Source: Chitinophagaceae bacterium
GTDB taxonomy: Bacteria; Bacteroidota; Bacteroidia; Chitinophagales; Chitinophagaceae
Assembly: GCA_016720825.1 (NCBI GenBank)
Contig: JADKJV010000002.1
Coordinates: 186,001-250,000 of the forward strand
Direction of reading: 5' to 3'
Length of the DNA stretch: 64,000 nucleotides
Shown: piece after piece, positions 8,898 to 16,745 of the stretch
How the letters are laid out: every line of letters begins with the position of its first letter
How positions within the stretch are numbered: position 1 is the stretch's first letter
Position numbers and translations under genes: made by a program
Notes under the pieces: model-generated
Seen by the model: only the letters and a program-made list of their open reading frames with translations
Told to the model about the DNA's origin: nothing
Databases searched by the model: none

Positions 8898-9138
8898 GTT
8901 GGATGTTGGAAGTTGGAAGTTGGAGGTTAAACCCTAAAGGTTGAACTTTACTAAAGAATCGTATATACGAATTTTGGAAGAAATATTTACGGTGAAAAAA
9001 CATTTTGTGGCAGTTTTTTTCACATGGGCGGGTGAAAGTTTTTCGTTATCCTTAGAGCTTCCAACCTTCTGAAAGCTGGCAGCCCTTTTTCCGGGCCAAA
9101 CCTCCAACCTCCAACATCCAACTTTCAACATCCAACTT
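8898..9138. repeat. Inverted pair of GTTGGA-type tandem repeats enclosing a REP unit
   Basis: This fills the 349-bp gene-free gap between two convergent genes. At 8898-8928 degenerate 7-bp units GTTGGAN run forward; at 9098-9138 the same units run as the reverse complement (TCCAAC). The two arms could pair as a long imperfect stem. Between them lies the REP unit at 8991-9086. The same repeat style recurs at 59492-59638. Confidence 0.75.
8991..9086 (+). repeat. Dispersed repeat unit with REP-like hairpin, copy A
   Basis: Two parts. 8991-9027 is a short hairpin (GTGAAAAA..TTTTTCAC) followed by ATGG. 9057-9086 is the REP-like imperfect palindrome GCTTCCAACCTTCTGAAAGC then TGGCAGCCCT, whose arms CTTCCA..CTT and AAG..TGG..AG pair with mismatches. 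The spacer GTTATCCT before the REP is shared with the copy at 35318-35446. Confidence 0.8.
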
Positions 9139-9144
9139 TAGTCG

Positions 9145-9507
9145 TTAGTACTCCTTCACAAACCTCACCCCACACCTGCCGCTAAACCCTGTTATCGGCA
9201 CCTGTAATTTTGTGATTGTAATGTCCGTCTTTTTAATATTGGGGAACCTGGTATGTAATTTTTCAGCGAGTTTCATGAGCCAGGTCTCAAGCAGGTCTTC
9301 GCGCTCTGCCATCTGTTCCTTTACCATTTCGTAAACGGCGCCATAGTCAATAGTGGCATCCAATGCGGAAAGTACCGAATTGCCGGGGTCGAATGACAGG
9401 CTGAGTTCCACCTCGAATTCATTACCAATTTTTTGTTCTTCCGGGTATAATCCATGGTATCCGCGGAAGCGCAGCTGGCGGAGTTCAATATGCATGCGTG
9501 CTGACAT
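9145..9507 (-). CDS. folB: Dihydroneopterin aldolase
   Basis: Cytoplasmic folate-pathway enzyme converting 7,8-dihydroneopterin to 6-hydroxymethyl-dihydropterin and glycolaldehyde. The 120-residue frame from the ATG at 9507 begins MSARMHIELRQLRFRGYHG, with the family tyrosine/glutamate region GYHGLYPEEQ near residue 16-25, DYGAVYEMV near residue 55 and the catalytic lysine region ITKLQVPI near residue 98. Length fits FolB. An in-frame upstream extension would overlap the trxB end and is not needed. It starts 5 bp after the trxB stop, so trxB-folB form an operon. Confidence 0.9.
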   Translation of the reverse strand: MSARMHIELRQLRFRGYHGLYPEEQKIGNEFEVELSLSFDPGNSVLSALDATIDYGAVYEMVKEQMAEREDLLETWLMKLAEKLHTRFPNIKKTDITITKLQVPITGFSGRCGVRFVKEY

Positions 9508-9512
9508 AATTG

Positions 9513-10454
9513 TTAATGTATTCCTTTGGCCGACAGGTATCTTTCGGCATCCAGTGCAGCCATACAACCGCTTCCTGCAGCGGTTACAGCCTGCCTGTAT
9601 ATTTTGTCCTGCACATCTCCTGCGGCAAAGACACCTTCTACATTCGTTTTAGAAGTACCCGGGACAGTCTGTATGTAGCCAGCCTCATCCATTGTAATCC
9701 ATTCCTTGAAAATATCAGAATTGGGCTGGTGGCCGATCGCAACAAAAAATCCGCTGATCGGAATATCTTTCTTCTCCCCGGTTTTATTGTTTGAAATCCT
9801 TACAGCATTAACTGTTTTCTCACCCAGGATTTCATCTGTATCTGTATTCCAGTACACTTTAATATTTGGCGTATTCAGCACTCTTTCCTGCATCACCTTA
9901 CTGGCGCGCATGGCATCACGGCGGATAAACATGTGTACCGTACTGCAGAGTTTGGAGAGATAGGATGCTTCTTCTGCAGCAGTATCCCCTGCCCCAACGA
10001 TTGCCACTTCTTTGCCACGGAAAAAGAAACCGTCACATACAGCGCAGGCGCTTACACCAAATCCATTCAGGCGTTGCTCGCTTTCCAGTCCGAGCCATTT
10101 GGCAGAGGCACCGGTAGCTATGATTACAGAATCTGCCGTGATCCATTTTTCTTCATCAATCTGTACTTTGCGGGGGAACACGGAGAAATCCACTTTCGTA
10201 GCAAGACCAAAGCGGATATCAGCTCCCATACGGGTTGCTTGTTTTTCAAAGTCCACCATCATTTCCGGGCCCTGGATACCTTCAGGATAACCGGGATAAT
10301 TTTCCACCTCAGTAGTTATTGTTAACTGGCCACCGGGCTGTATGCCCTGGTAAAGCACTGGTTTAAGATTAGCGCGGGCTGCATAAATAGCAGCAGTATA
10401 ACCTGCGGGGCCGGATCCGATAATCAAACAATGTACGTGTTCAGTATTTTCCAT
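9513..10454 (-). CDS. trxB: Thioredoxin-disulfide reductase
   Basis: NADPH-dependent flavoenzyme that reduces thioredoxin in the cytoplasm. From the ATG at 10454 (MENTEHVHCLIIGSGPAGYT) the 313-residue protein shows the FAD dinucleotide fold GSGPAGYTAAIYAARA near residue 13, the redox-active CAVC motif near residue 133, the NADPH-binding GAGDTAAEEA near residue 152 and the C-terminal FAD block GVFAAGDVQDK near residue 275. Length and order are those of low-molecular-weight TrxB. A perfect promoter element lies at 10476-10483. It is cotranscribed with folB. Confidence 0.95.
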   Translation of the reverse strand: MENTEHVHCLIIGSGPAGYTAAIYAARANLKPVLYQGIQPGGQLTITTEVENYPGYPEGIQGPEMMVDFEKQATRMGADIRFGLATKVDFSVFPRKVQIDEEKWITADSVIIATGASAKWLGLESEQRLNGFGVSACAVCDGFFFRGKEVAIVGAGDTAAEEASYLSKLCSTVHMFIRRDAMRASKVMQERVLNTPNIKVYWNTDTDEILGEKTVNAVRISNNKTGEKKDIPISGFFVAIGHQPNSDIFKEWITMDEAGYIQTVPGTSKTNVEGVFAAGDVQDKIYRQAVTAAGSGCMAALDAERYLSAKGIH

Positions 10455-10475
10455 GATGGGTGAGTATGAATCCAG

Positions 10476-10483
10476 CAAATTTA
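10476..10483 (-). promoter_or_regulatory. -7 promoter element for trxB-folB
   Basis: TAAATTTG on the minus strand, perfect TAnnTTTG, 22 bp before the trxB ATG at 10454. Confidence 0.5.
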
Positions 10484-10538
10484 ATGTTTAAAAGCAAACC
10501 TTCCGGCTTGCAGCATCACCTGATTTTGGTCAGTTTTA

Positions 10539-11430
10539 TCAGCGGGGAATGATCAGTGTACGGTACTGGGATGCGTAACCACCGAAATAGCCCAGTGCAC
10601 CGCCCTGCATGTTGCTCATCACTTTGGTGGGTGAAGCAAAGGGATTGCCCACACTGGCATAAGTAAATTCCATAGTACGCCAGAAATCATAGGTGGCTTT
10701 GTCAATATTTGCCAGCTTGAGTGTAACCGTATCACCTTTGTTGAAAAAGCTGAATCCTTCTGATGCCGTTTCATTCCTGCTGATACCTCTTTCCACCTGG
10801 ATGTCGTAACTGGTACCGTCAATAATCTGGTCATCGTACACAGAATTCAAACCGGGGAACATGGGTTCGCTGTTGCGTTGGGTGAAATACCTGACGTAGT
10901 CGCCGAATCCGGGAGGATCATACGCTTTTAACATCACCAGCACTTTTTCTGCCGGGTTACCGGGAGGTGACTGTTTCCAGTAAACAGAATCAATACGGCG
11001 GGTAATATTGGGAATATGGGTAATGGCAGAATATTCTTTACCGCCTTCTGAAATATGGAGGGTATAGGTTTTATTCAGTTCACCGGTGAAAGCTGTTGCG
11101 AGGTTCGCTGAATCAACAGAATAAAAAGATACGGAAAAACCACCACAAGCCGGGATTGTATATACTTTCAACTAGTGGGTTTTCGTTCCGTTGGAAACTG
11201 TAACCACAGCATTGTGAACAAAAGACGATTGCAGGACAGCCTGGTCAATTTTGGAATAATAATCCAGGCTTCTGGAAAGATAAATGAACGGTGCCTGTCC
11301 GTTTTCAATGCTGCCTTCCACGACCAGTTTGGGGGTTACATCATCCAGTTTAAACTGTACTGTTTTTTCACAGGAAGACAGGGGTTGTCAGGAGGATTAA
11401 AAACGGGAAATATTTCATCATGCCCTTCAT
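10539..11430 (-). pseudogene. DUF4249 lipoprotein gene, broken by a frameshift and a stop
   Basis: Remnant or mis-sequenced copy of a DUF4249 outer-membrane lipoprotein, a family usually encoded next to TonB-dependent receptors. The N-terminal frame (ATG at 11430 or 11421) encodes MKYFPFLILLTT and then runs out of frame at a run of four G on the plus strand (11381-11384). With one base removed it continues LSSC (lipobox), EKTVQFKLDDVTPKLVVEGS. A TAG codon (11172-11174) follows GTKTH, after which the frame stays open for about 210 codons to the stop at 10539 (LKVYTIPACGGFSVSF... SQYRTLIIPR), the normal C-terminal part. Two independent lesions make real inactivation more likely here than for other genes of the window. 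No TonB receptor is adjacent. Confidence 0.78.
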
Positions 11431-11489
11431 AGTTTGCAAAATTAATTGGGATACCTGTTAAAACAATTGAAAAGCGTAAAAGGTTGGCA

Positions 11490-11520
11490 AAAAAAACTCC
11501 GGTCTTGAATGACCGGAGTA
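11490..11520 (-). terminator. Terminator after rpoD
   Basis: Perfect hairpin ACTCCGGTC / GACCGGAGT (11497-11520), followed in the minus direction by eight T (A-run 11490-11497). It lies 23 bp downstream of the rpoD stop. Confidence 0.85.
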
Positions 11521-11542
11521 AAGATATTTTTCTGAACTGTTT

Positions 11543-12418
11543 TTATCCAAGATACGCTTTCAATGCGCTGCTGTAACGGGCTTTTTGCAGGCGTTTGATG
11601 GCTCTTTCCTTGATCTGGCGGATACGCTCTTTGGTAAGATCATATTTCTGCCCGATTTGCTCAATCGTCACACCGTTTTCGCCATCGAGGCCGAAATAAG
11701 CGTTTACGATTTCTGCTTCGCGGGGAGAGAGTGATTTCAATACCCGGCGGATTTCATTACGCAGGGAATCTTTCATCACATCATCATCTGTATCATCGCC
11801 ACCTTCAAGCAGGTCACCCATGGCAACATCTTCTGCTTCGTGCACAGGTGCATCCAATGAAGTGTGACGGGTATTGCTCTGGAAGATATTATTGATTTCT
11901 GTTTCGCTCATTTCAAGCAGCTCGGCCAGTTCTTCGGTAGAAGGCTCACGTTCGTGCTCCTGCTCAAAAGCCATGTAAGCTTTATTCGCTTTGTTGTAAG
12001 TACCGATTTTATTCTGGGGAAGGCGTACAAGACGGCCTTGTTCAGCCAAAGCCTGTAAAATGCTCTGGCGAATCCACCATACTGCATAAGAAATGAATTT
12101 GAAACCCTTGGTTTCATCAAAGCGCTGTGCGGCTTTGATCAGACCAAGATTTCCTTCATTGATAAGGTCACTGAGGGAGAGTCCCTGGTGCTGGTATTGT
12201 TTTGCCACAGAAACTACGAAACGAAGGTTTGCCTGCACCAGTTTGTCGAGTGCACGCTGGGCGTCCACTGGATTCCGGTGAAACATTTTGATCCGCTGGG
12301 CAAGGGTTGTCTCCTCTTCCGGCGTAATCATGGAAATTTTTGAGATTTCCTGCAGGTATTTTTCTACCGCCTGCGAGTCCCTGTTCGTAATCTGGGTAGC
12401 AATTTTAAGCTGCCGCAT
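11543..12418 (-). CDS. rpoD: Primary RNA polymerase sigma-70 factor
   Basis: Housekeeping sigma factor of the Bacteroidota type: 291 residues, lacking the long acidic region 1.1 of proteobacterial RpoD. Region 1.2 is seen as DSQAVEKYLQEISKISMITPEEE (residues 14-36). Region 2 follows with LVQANLRFVVSVAKQYQ, the core-binding SLSDLINEGNLGLIKAA and the -10-recognition FKFISYAVWWIRQSI; then region 3 (LPQNK onward) and region 4 with the helix-turn-helix TIEQIGQKYDLTKERIRQI at the C-terminus. It is expected to read the TTTG / TAnnTTTG promoters of this phylum, which are abundant in this window. Monocistronic, with its own terminator at 11490-11520. Confidence 0.95.
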   Translation of the reverse strand: MRQLKIATQITNRDSQAVEKYLQEISKISMITPEEETTLAQRIKMFHRNPVDAQRALDKLVQANLRFVVSVAKQYQHQGLSLSDLINEGNLGLIKAAQRFDETKGFKFISYAVWWIRQSILQALAEQGRLVRLPQNKIGTYNKANKAYMAFEQEHEREPSTEELAELLEMSETEINNIFQSNTRHTSLDAPVHEAEDVAMGDLLEGGDDTDDDVMKDSLRNEIRRVLKSLSPREAEIVNAYFGLDGENGVTIEQIGQKYDLTKERIRQIKERAIKRLQKARYSSALKAYLG

Positions 12419-12674
12419 AACTAAAAAAGTTTAAGTAACAACGAATAATAGACAGTCTTTGTTTGCAAACTGTTGCAAATGGATAGTTAATAGCCGTATG
12501 TGGGGGTTTACCGTCCGGGACTGTCTGCAAAAATAACAATCATTCCCGGCATCTCATAGCGAATCAGGTTAAAAATTACCCACAGGCCTCAGAAAACCAA
12601 CAAGTTCAGATAAATACCGCTGAAATCCTTACCAGATAAAGGTTTGAGAGAATTGACCTCGCGCATGTTTTTGA
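12419..12674. other. rpoD-lgt intergenic region, no gene seen
   Basis: 256 bp between rpoD and lgt, both on the minus strand. It should hold the rpoD promoter: on the minus strand TATTATTCG, a weak variant of the -7 element, lies about 30 bp before the rpoD start. No stem-loop with a T-run and no repeat family of this window was seen here. Confidence 0.5.
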
Positions 12675-13859
12675 TTAGTCAATGGGTGTTCCGGCTCCTG
12701 AAGACAGGTCTTTTCCCTTTGATTGCCTTTTAAGCCAAATCCAGATACCTAAACCTGACAGGAATAAAAGACTGGAAATTACTTCAGCCTGGGTGGGATG
12801 GAGACCTAAGAATTCCATCTTGTTGTTGACCCTGATCTTTTCGACAAAAAACCTTTCTAATCCATTCAGCATCAGGTAGAAACCAAAAAGCGTACCAGGA
12901 ACTTTAAACCGCTTTCTCAATGACCATACCAGCAGGAAAAGCAGGAAGCAAACGATCACTTCATACAAAGGGGTTGGGTAGTGCGGAACTGGTAATTCAC
13001 TGCAATATTTGGGGTCTAAGCAGCCGGGGATGGGAACGCCATCACCATTTACATTATGTGGATAAGTATAGCCCCAGAGCCAGTCGGGCATCCAGGAAAA
13101 AGGTTTGGGGGACGTAACTGCGATACCCCAGTCGCCATCACCAGCCACCTGGCAGCCAATACGACCAACAGAGTAAGACAGCAGCAGCGCAGGTGCTGCA
13201 GCATCGTTGAGGTGCCAGAATCCGATTTTATGCCTGCGGGCATAGTACCAGATAGCTAAAGCGGCGCATATAAGACCGCCATAGAAAGTGAGGCCGGCGG
13301 GGGATAAAATAGATGCAGGATCCTTGATGAAGGCACTCCAGTTTTCAAATACATCAAAAATTTTAGCACCCAGTAACCCAAACACCAGCGCGATGATGGT
13401 AATCTCTCCTACTCTGTCGTGCGGCCATATCCTGACGGTTCTTTTCTCTGGTTTAGCCAGTTTCCTTTTTTCTTTTTCCCAGTATTTCAAGCCGGCAAAG
13501 AGCAGACCCAGGATGATACCTGCGGGCCAGCTGCCTATTCCAGAGAATATAAATTGCTGTGGATCGTCGGTTACCGCGTTACCCATGATAAACAGGGCGA
13601 GTATTTTAAAACCGAGAACGAATCCGAGGAAGAAGTTCAGGAGTAATTCGCCGGCAGTGGCGCGTTCGCCCACCATCACCTGGATCTCGGTGGGCACAAA
13701 AAAACCCTGGCGGCTTTTCCTTTTCAATTCTTTCACCAGTACAATGGCGGCCAGGATAAATGCGATTGCGACAAAAAAGCCAAAGGAGTTGACGTAACGG
13801 AGAAATTTCCATTCCACTCCAAACAGGTCTTTAAAGGCGTAGTAGAGATTGGGATACAT
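12675..13859 (-). CDS. lgt: Prolipoprotein diacylglyceryl transferase
   Basis: Integral inner-membrane enzyme that attaches diacylglycerol to the lipobox cysteine of prolipoproteins, first step of lipoprotein maturation. The 394-residue protein has at least seven hydrophobic helices. The signature region contains LLLSYSVGRIGCQVAGDGDWG near residue 230-250, the counterpart of the GRxGNFxNxE motif, with its essential arginine present and Bacteroidota-style substitution of the following residues. The C-terminal block FLMLNGLERFFVEKIRVN carries the other conserved arginine region. It is longer than enterobacterial Lgt (about 290 residues) because of an extra N-terminal portion, which is usual in this phylum. 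The many SC-type lipoproteins of the window are its substrates. Confidence 0.9.
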   Translation of the reverse strand: MYPNLYYAFKDLFGVEWKFLRYVNSFGFFVAIAFILAAIVLVKELKRKSRQGFFVPTEIQVMVGERATAGELLLNFFLGFVLGFKILALFIMGNAVTDDPQQFIFSGIGSWPAGIILGLLFAGLKYWEKEKRKLAKPEKRTVRIWPHDRVGEITIIALVFGLLGAKIFDVFENWSAFIKDPASILSPAGLTFYGGLICAALAIWYYARRHKIGFWHLNDAAAPALLLSYSVGRIGCQVAGDGDWGIAVTSPKPFSWMPDWLWGYTYPHNVNGDGVPIPGCLDPKYCSELPVPHYPTPLYEVIVCFLLFLLVWSLRKRFKVPGTLFGFYLMLNGLERFFVEKIRVNNKMEFLGLHPTQAEVISSLLFLSGLGIWIWLKRQSKGKDLSSGAGTPID

Positions 13860-13982
13860 GCGCAGGGCTTGTTTAACGATAGTGGCAGCGAATATAGTTA
13901 TTACCCATGAGTTTTTAAGCCATCAAACGCTTAAATCACAGGGTCCGAAAGGCAAAGCAGCCTCCCGGGAAACAGGCTGTTA

Positions 13983-14399
13983 TCAGTTACAATGCTGCTG
14001 AAAAGCCCCGATCAGGTTTTGGGCGATCATCTGCGCGGGCCTTCCTTCGATCTGGTGTCTTTCGATAAAATGCACGAGCTGACCGTTTTTAAATAAAGCG
14101 ATAGCAGGTGAAGAAGGAGGATAAGGCATCAGGTGCTGGCGAAGGGTTTTAACCGCATCAACATCAAAACCGGCAAATGAAGTAGTGAGGAAATCAGGTT
14201 TAATTTCTGCATGTGCACAGGCCAGCAAAACACCCGGACGGGCTGAACCGGCAGAACAACCACAAACAGAATTAATCATCACCAGGGTTGTGCCTTCTTT
14301 ACTAAGCTGGGCTTCCACGTCTGCTGCTGTCAGCAATTCGGTAAAGCCATTTTCAGTCAGCTCTTCCTTCATGGGTATTACGATTTCTTCAGGATACAT
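13983..14399 (-). CDS. BrxA/BrxB-type bacilliredoxin
   Basis: Thioredoxin-fold oxidoreductase of the YphP/YqiW (DUF1094) family, which removes bacillithiol or similar thiols from proteins in low-GC Gram-positives and some Bacteroidota. The 138-residue protein carries the family CxC active site as VCGCSAGSARPG near residue 44-55, the conserved FAGFDVDAVKTLR region and the cis-proline-like PYPPSSPAIALFK near residue 95. Whether this organism makes bacillithiol cannot be told from the window. Promoter element at 14418-14425; monocistronic. Confidence 0.88.
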   Translation of the reverse strand: MYPEEIVIPMKEELTENGFTELLTAADVEAQLSKEGTTLVMINSVCGCSAGSARPGVLLACAHAEIKPDFLTTSFAGFDVDAVKTLRQHLMPYPPSSPAIALFKNGQLVHFIERHQIEGRPAQMIAQNLIGAFQQHCN

Positions 14400-14417
14400 A
14401 TAGTTTTATTTAGTTGG

Positions 14418-14425
14418 CAAAAATA
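14418..14425 (-). promoter_or_regulatory. -7 promoter element for the bacilliredoxin gene
   Basis: TATTTTTG on the minus strand, perfect TAnnTTTG, 19 bp before the ATG at 14399. Confidence 0.45.
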
Positions 14426-14623
14426 CTGAAAAGGATTCAGTGGTTACACATTGTATCTGATTTAGGAAAAACTGTCAGCCGAATTTCCGGTTTTCGGAAA
14501 TTTTGTCTTTTCCTCCCGGCCTGTTTTGTCGTTCCTGTCAGCCTCAAAGGCTGTTTTTGGCACGTGGTACACCGTTTGATCATATGCCAGTGTCAAACAA
14601 TTAAAAACAAAAACTAAATAACT

Positions 14624-15067
14624 ATGACACTCGTAAAATTCAACAACAGGCCTTATTCAGCCCCTTTCAACACTCTGGTGGATGATTTGTTCGCCGAATG
14701 GCCCGGATTTTTTAAGCAAGGCTTTAACAATTCTGAAAGAAAGTTTGGGATTCCGGTAAACGTCAAAGAAACAGAAAAGAGTTACCAGCTCGAAGTGGTG
14801 GCTCCGGGTTTTGAAAAGACCGATTTCAACATCAGCCTGGATAACAACCTGCTGACGATTTCGGCGGAAGAAAAGAAAGTGACAGAAGAGAATGGAAAAG
14901 AAATCCGCCGCGAATACAGTTTCCGGTCTTTTAAGAGATCTTTCACACTGGATGAAAAAATTGATGCAACGAATATTGAAGCATCTTACGTCAATGGAGT
15001 ACTGACATTAAACCTTCCGCGTAAAGTGGAAGTCAAACCTGAGGCGAAGGCTATCGCCATCAAATAA
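14624..15067 (+). CDS. Hsp20/alpha-crystallin small heat-shock protein
   Basis: ATP-independent chaperone that holds unfolding proteins in soluble oligomers. The 147-residue protein has a short N-terminal arm (residues 1-40, with the FNTLVDDLFAEWPGFF amphipathic segment), then an alpha-crystallin domain from GIPVNVKETEKSYQLEV (about residue 43) to the conserved GVLTLNLPRK near residue 126-135. It ends with a short C-terminal extension whose AIAI pair could serve as the I-x-I type docking motif. Nothing upstream resembles a CIRCE element. The gene stands alone, ending at the terminator 15112-15142. Confidence 0.93.
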   Translation: MTLVKFNNRPYSAPFNTLVDDLFAEWPGFFKQGFNNSERKFGIPVNVKETEKSYQLEVVAPGFEKTDFNISLDNNLLTISAEEKKVTEENGKEIRREYSFRSFKRSFTLDEKIDATNIEASYVNGVLTLNLPRKVEVKPEAKAIAIK

Positions 15068-15111
15068 GATAATATTCAAAAGTTTCTCATAAGCAGTTGG
15101 TTTTGGTTTAC

Positions 15112-15142
15112 ACCCTCCGTTTCTACGGAGGGTTTCTTTTTT
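15112..15142 (+). terminator. Terminator after hsp20
   Basis: Perfect 9-bp stem ACCCTCCGT / ACGGAGGGT with a TTCT loop (15112-15133), followed by a T-rich tail to 15142. Confidence 0.9.
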
Positions 15143-15152
15143 AAGTACTAAA

Positions 15153-15247
15153 TTTTACCACTAAGTACACAAAGGAAATACACTAAGGTCACAAGGTTAG
15201 TTCCTTTGTGGCCTTAGTGTATTTCCTTTGTGCGCCTTGTGGTAAAA
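15153..15247. repeat. Large hairpin repeat of the ACCAC..AAAG family, copy 1
   Basis: Imperfect palindrome of 95 bp with arms starting TTTTACCAC and ending GTGGTAAAA. The left arm contains ACACAAAGGAAATACACTAA, matched by the right arm's TTAGTGTATTTCCTTTGTG. It lies between convergent genes (hsp20 and the NTF2-like gene). Related copies are at 22875-22958 and 63121-63206. Confidence 0.85.
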
Positions 15248-15312
15248 AAAATATGAAAAAGAAGGAGTCTTCCATTCATCACGCCCAACTAATATCTATT
15301 ATCTGTTATCTC

Positions 15313-15750
15313 TCACTTGCATTCTTTCCGTCTCGTATCTATCAAATACTGGATCTTCCATTCCCCGTTTACCCGCACGAGCTGGTAAGAGTCAACACCG
15401 CAGTGGCTGTATTTCCCTTTGTAATAAAATTCATACGGTGTCCAGGCGATGGCCAGCGGCCCGTCTGTTTTAACTACATCAAACCGGATTCTTTCGTCAG
15501 CATTACCCGGTGTTTCCCTGCTGATATTATCCAGGAATTCATTTACATCTTCATTAACAACCTTTCCGTCACGTCTTATCGTCTGGAAAATAACACTATC
15601 GGTAAAACAGGATTTCAGTGTGGATACATCCGCATTTTTCATGGCTGTGAACATAGTGTTGATAACTGACTTTACGGAATCTTCAGGCGATTGTGCAGCA
15701 GTCCGGAATCCACAAATGAAAACTGTTAAGACTATGAGAAATTGTTTCAT
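15313..15750 (-). CDS. Secreted NTF2-like (SnoaL/DUF4440-type) protein
   Basis: 145-residue protein from the ATG at 15750. A Sec signal peptide (MKQFLIVLTVFICGFRTAAQ) is followed by a small alpha+beta-barrel of NTF2-like appearance: an N-terminal helix DSVKSVINTMFTAMKNAD, the typical FTDSVIFQT strand, and C-terminal beta strands ending VRVNGEWKIQYLIDTRR, a pattern common in the lumazine-binding/DUF4440 group. No catalytic residues can be pinpointed; function unknown. The start at 15750 was preferred over a longer in-frame start because it places the signal peptide at the terminus. Confidence 0.75.
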   Translation of the reverse strand: MKQFLIVLTVFICGFRTAAQSPEDSVKSVINTMFTAMKNADVSTLKSCFTDSVIFQTIRRDGKVVNEDVNEFLDNISRETPGNADERIRFDVVKTDGPLAIAWTPYEFYYKGKYSHCGVDSYQLVRVNGEWKIQYLIDTRRKECK

Positions 15751-15833
15751 GCTAAAAGATTTTAAGAGTTTATGGCAAATGAATTGGATGATTTCACCGT
15801 TCACCCAATATCTTAAAAATAAAACTCCTGAAC

Positions 15834-16226
15834 ATGCAAACAGTAAGAATTGTACAAGCGGTGATTCTGATGGGAATTATGGCCATGGCGGCCAGTTGTG
15901 CTGTGAGTAAAGCTTATACCACTAAACTGTTCGCCCCGAAAACGCCTGTTGCTGCGGACTCCGCTTCCCTGGCACTGCGTTTCCTGGATATGGACAACAT
16001 AGAAAAAGACACGGCGAACTGGGTGAGTACGGATATCACCCGGACAAAAGACACAGCGATGTCGATGGCGGCCCTTGACAGGCTGGCGGAGAAATTGCCG
16101 GCCAAAACAGATTCACTGAGCCGGGGCAAAACTGAGAAAACAGAAACAGTGACACCTGTACCACTGGTCAGGAACCTGGCAGCCGGACAAACAAGAACAC
16201 GACGAACCCGTGAAGACGGACAGTGA
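15834..16226 (+). CDS. Putative lipoprotein, unknown function
   Basis: 130-residue protein not recognised. It begins with a hydrophobic leader ending in a lipobox-like AASC (MQTVRIVQAVILMGIMAMAASC), suggesting a lipid anchor. The rest is polar and repetitive in K, T and R, ends in a basic TRTRRTREDG tail and lacks obvious secondary motifs. The stop overlaps the region of the next gene's start (16229), so the two probably form a translationally coupled pair. Confidence 0.65.
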   Translation: MQTVRIVQAVILMGIMAMAASCAVSKAYTTKLFAPKTPVAADSASLALRFLDMDNIEKDTANWVSTDITRTKDTAMSMAALDRLAEKLPAKTDSLSRGKTEKTETVTPVPLVRNLAAGQTRTRRTREDGQ

Positions 16227-16228
16227 GG

Positions 16229-16660
16229 ATGATGAACAAGTATTTTTCACCAAACATGCATACCATGAAAACATCGATTACTTATTCACTAATGGCGATT
16301 GCAACAGCCACTGTTCTTTTGATGACGAGTTGCCGGCCCAGCCGCGTATATGCGTATAAAGACCGGCCTAATAAAGCAGATAAGTATGAAAGGAATGAAG
16401 TGCGCAGCAGGGACACACGGGAGTACCGTGCACCTTTTGTTTCACTCATCCTGAGACCTACTGCCGGATTTGTAATGAACCGTTACCAGGATGGCCGTTA
16501 CTTTCACCGCAGCCAGGCAGGTTACCTGTACTGGAAAGGTTACGACAACCGGTTTTATCTCGACCGGGGAATGATCCGCAAAGTGAGATATGACCAGTAT
16601 GAATACAATGAATGGAGAAGAGGGATAGGCGACCTTGACAGTAGCAGTAATCCCCGATAA
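16229..16660 (+). CDS. Putative lipoprotein, unknown function
   Basis: 143 residues from the ATG at 16229. A better-placed signal peptide starts at the internal ATG at 16265 (MKTSITYSLMAIATATVLLMTSC), so the true start may be there. After the lipobox cysteine the protein is rich in tyrosine and arginine (KDRPNKADKYERNEVRSRD, then FYLDRGMIRKVRYDQYEYNEW), reminiscent of small periplasmic proteins with YxR repeats, but no family can be named. It follows 15834-16226 without a gap and ends at the terminator 16681-16745. Confidence 0.65.
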   Translation: MMNKYFSPNMHTMKTSITYSLMAIATATVLLMTSCRPSRVYAYKDRPNKADKYERNEVRSRDTREYRAPFVSLILRPTAGFVMNRYQDGRYFHRSQAGYLYWKGYDNRFYLDRGMIRKVRYDQYEYNEWRRGIGDLDSSSNPR

Positions 16661-16680
16661 GAATCTCAGCCATGAAAACG

Positions 16681-16745
16681 GCCCTTTTGCAGGAGTAGCA
16701 GTCAGGTTTAACAACCCATCCTCATCCGCAAAAGGGCTTTTTCTT
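16681..16745 (+). terminator. Terminator with long loop, between convergent genes
   Basis: Arms GCCCTTTTGC (16681-16690) and GCAAAAGGGC (16728-16737), then TTTTTTC. It lies between the lipoprotein gene ending at 16660 and the arginine decarboxylase gene ending at 16745. Confidence 0.7.

Noticed and set aside
9098..9138. Possible CRISPR array (regular short repeats)
   Set aside because: Units are about 7 bp, degenerate and without unique spacers; the same pattern is present as inverted arrays elsewhere.
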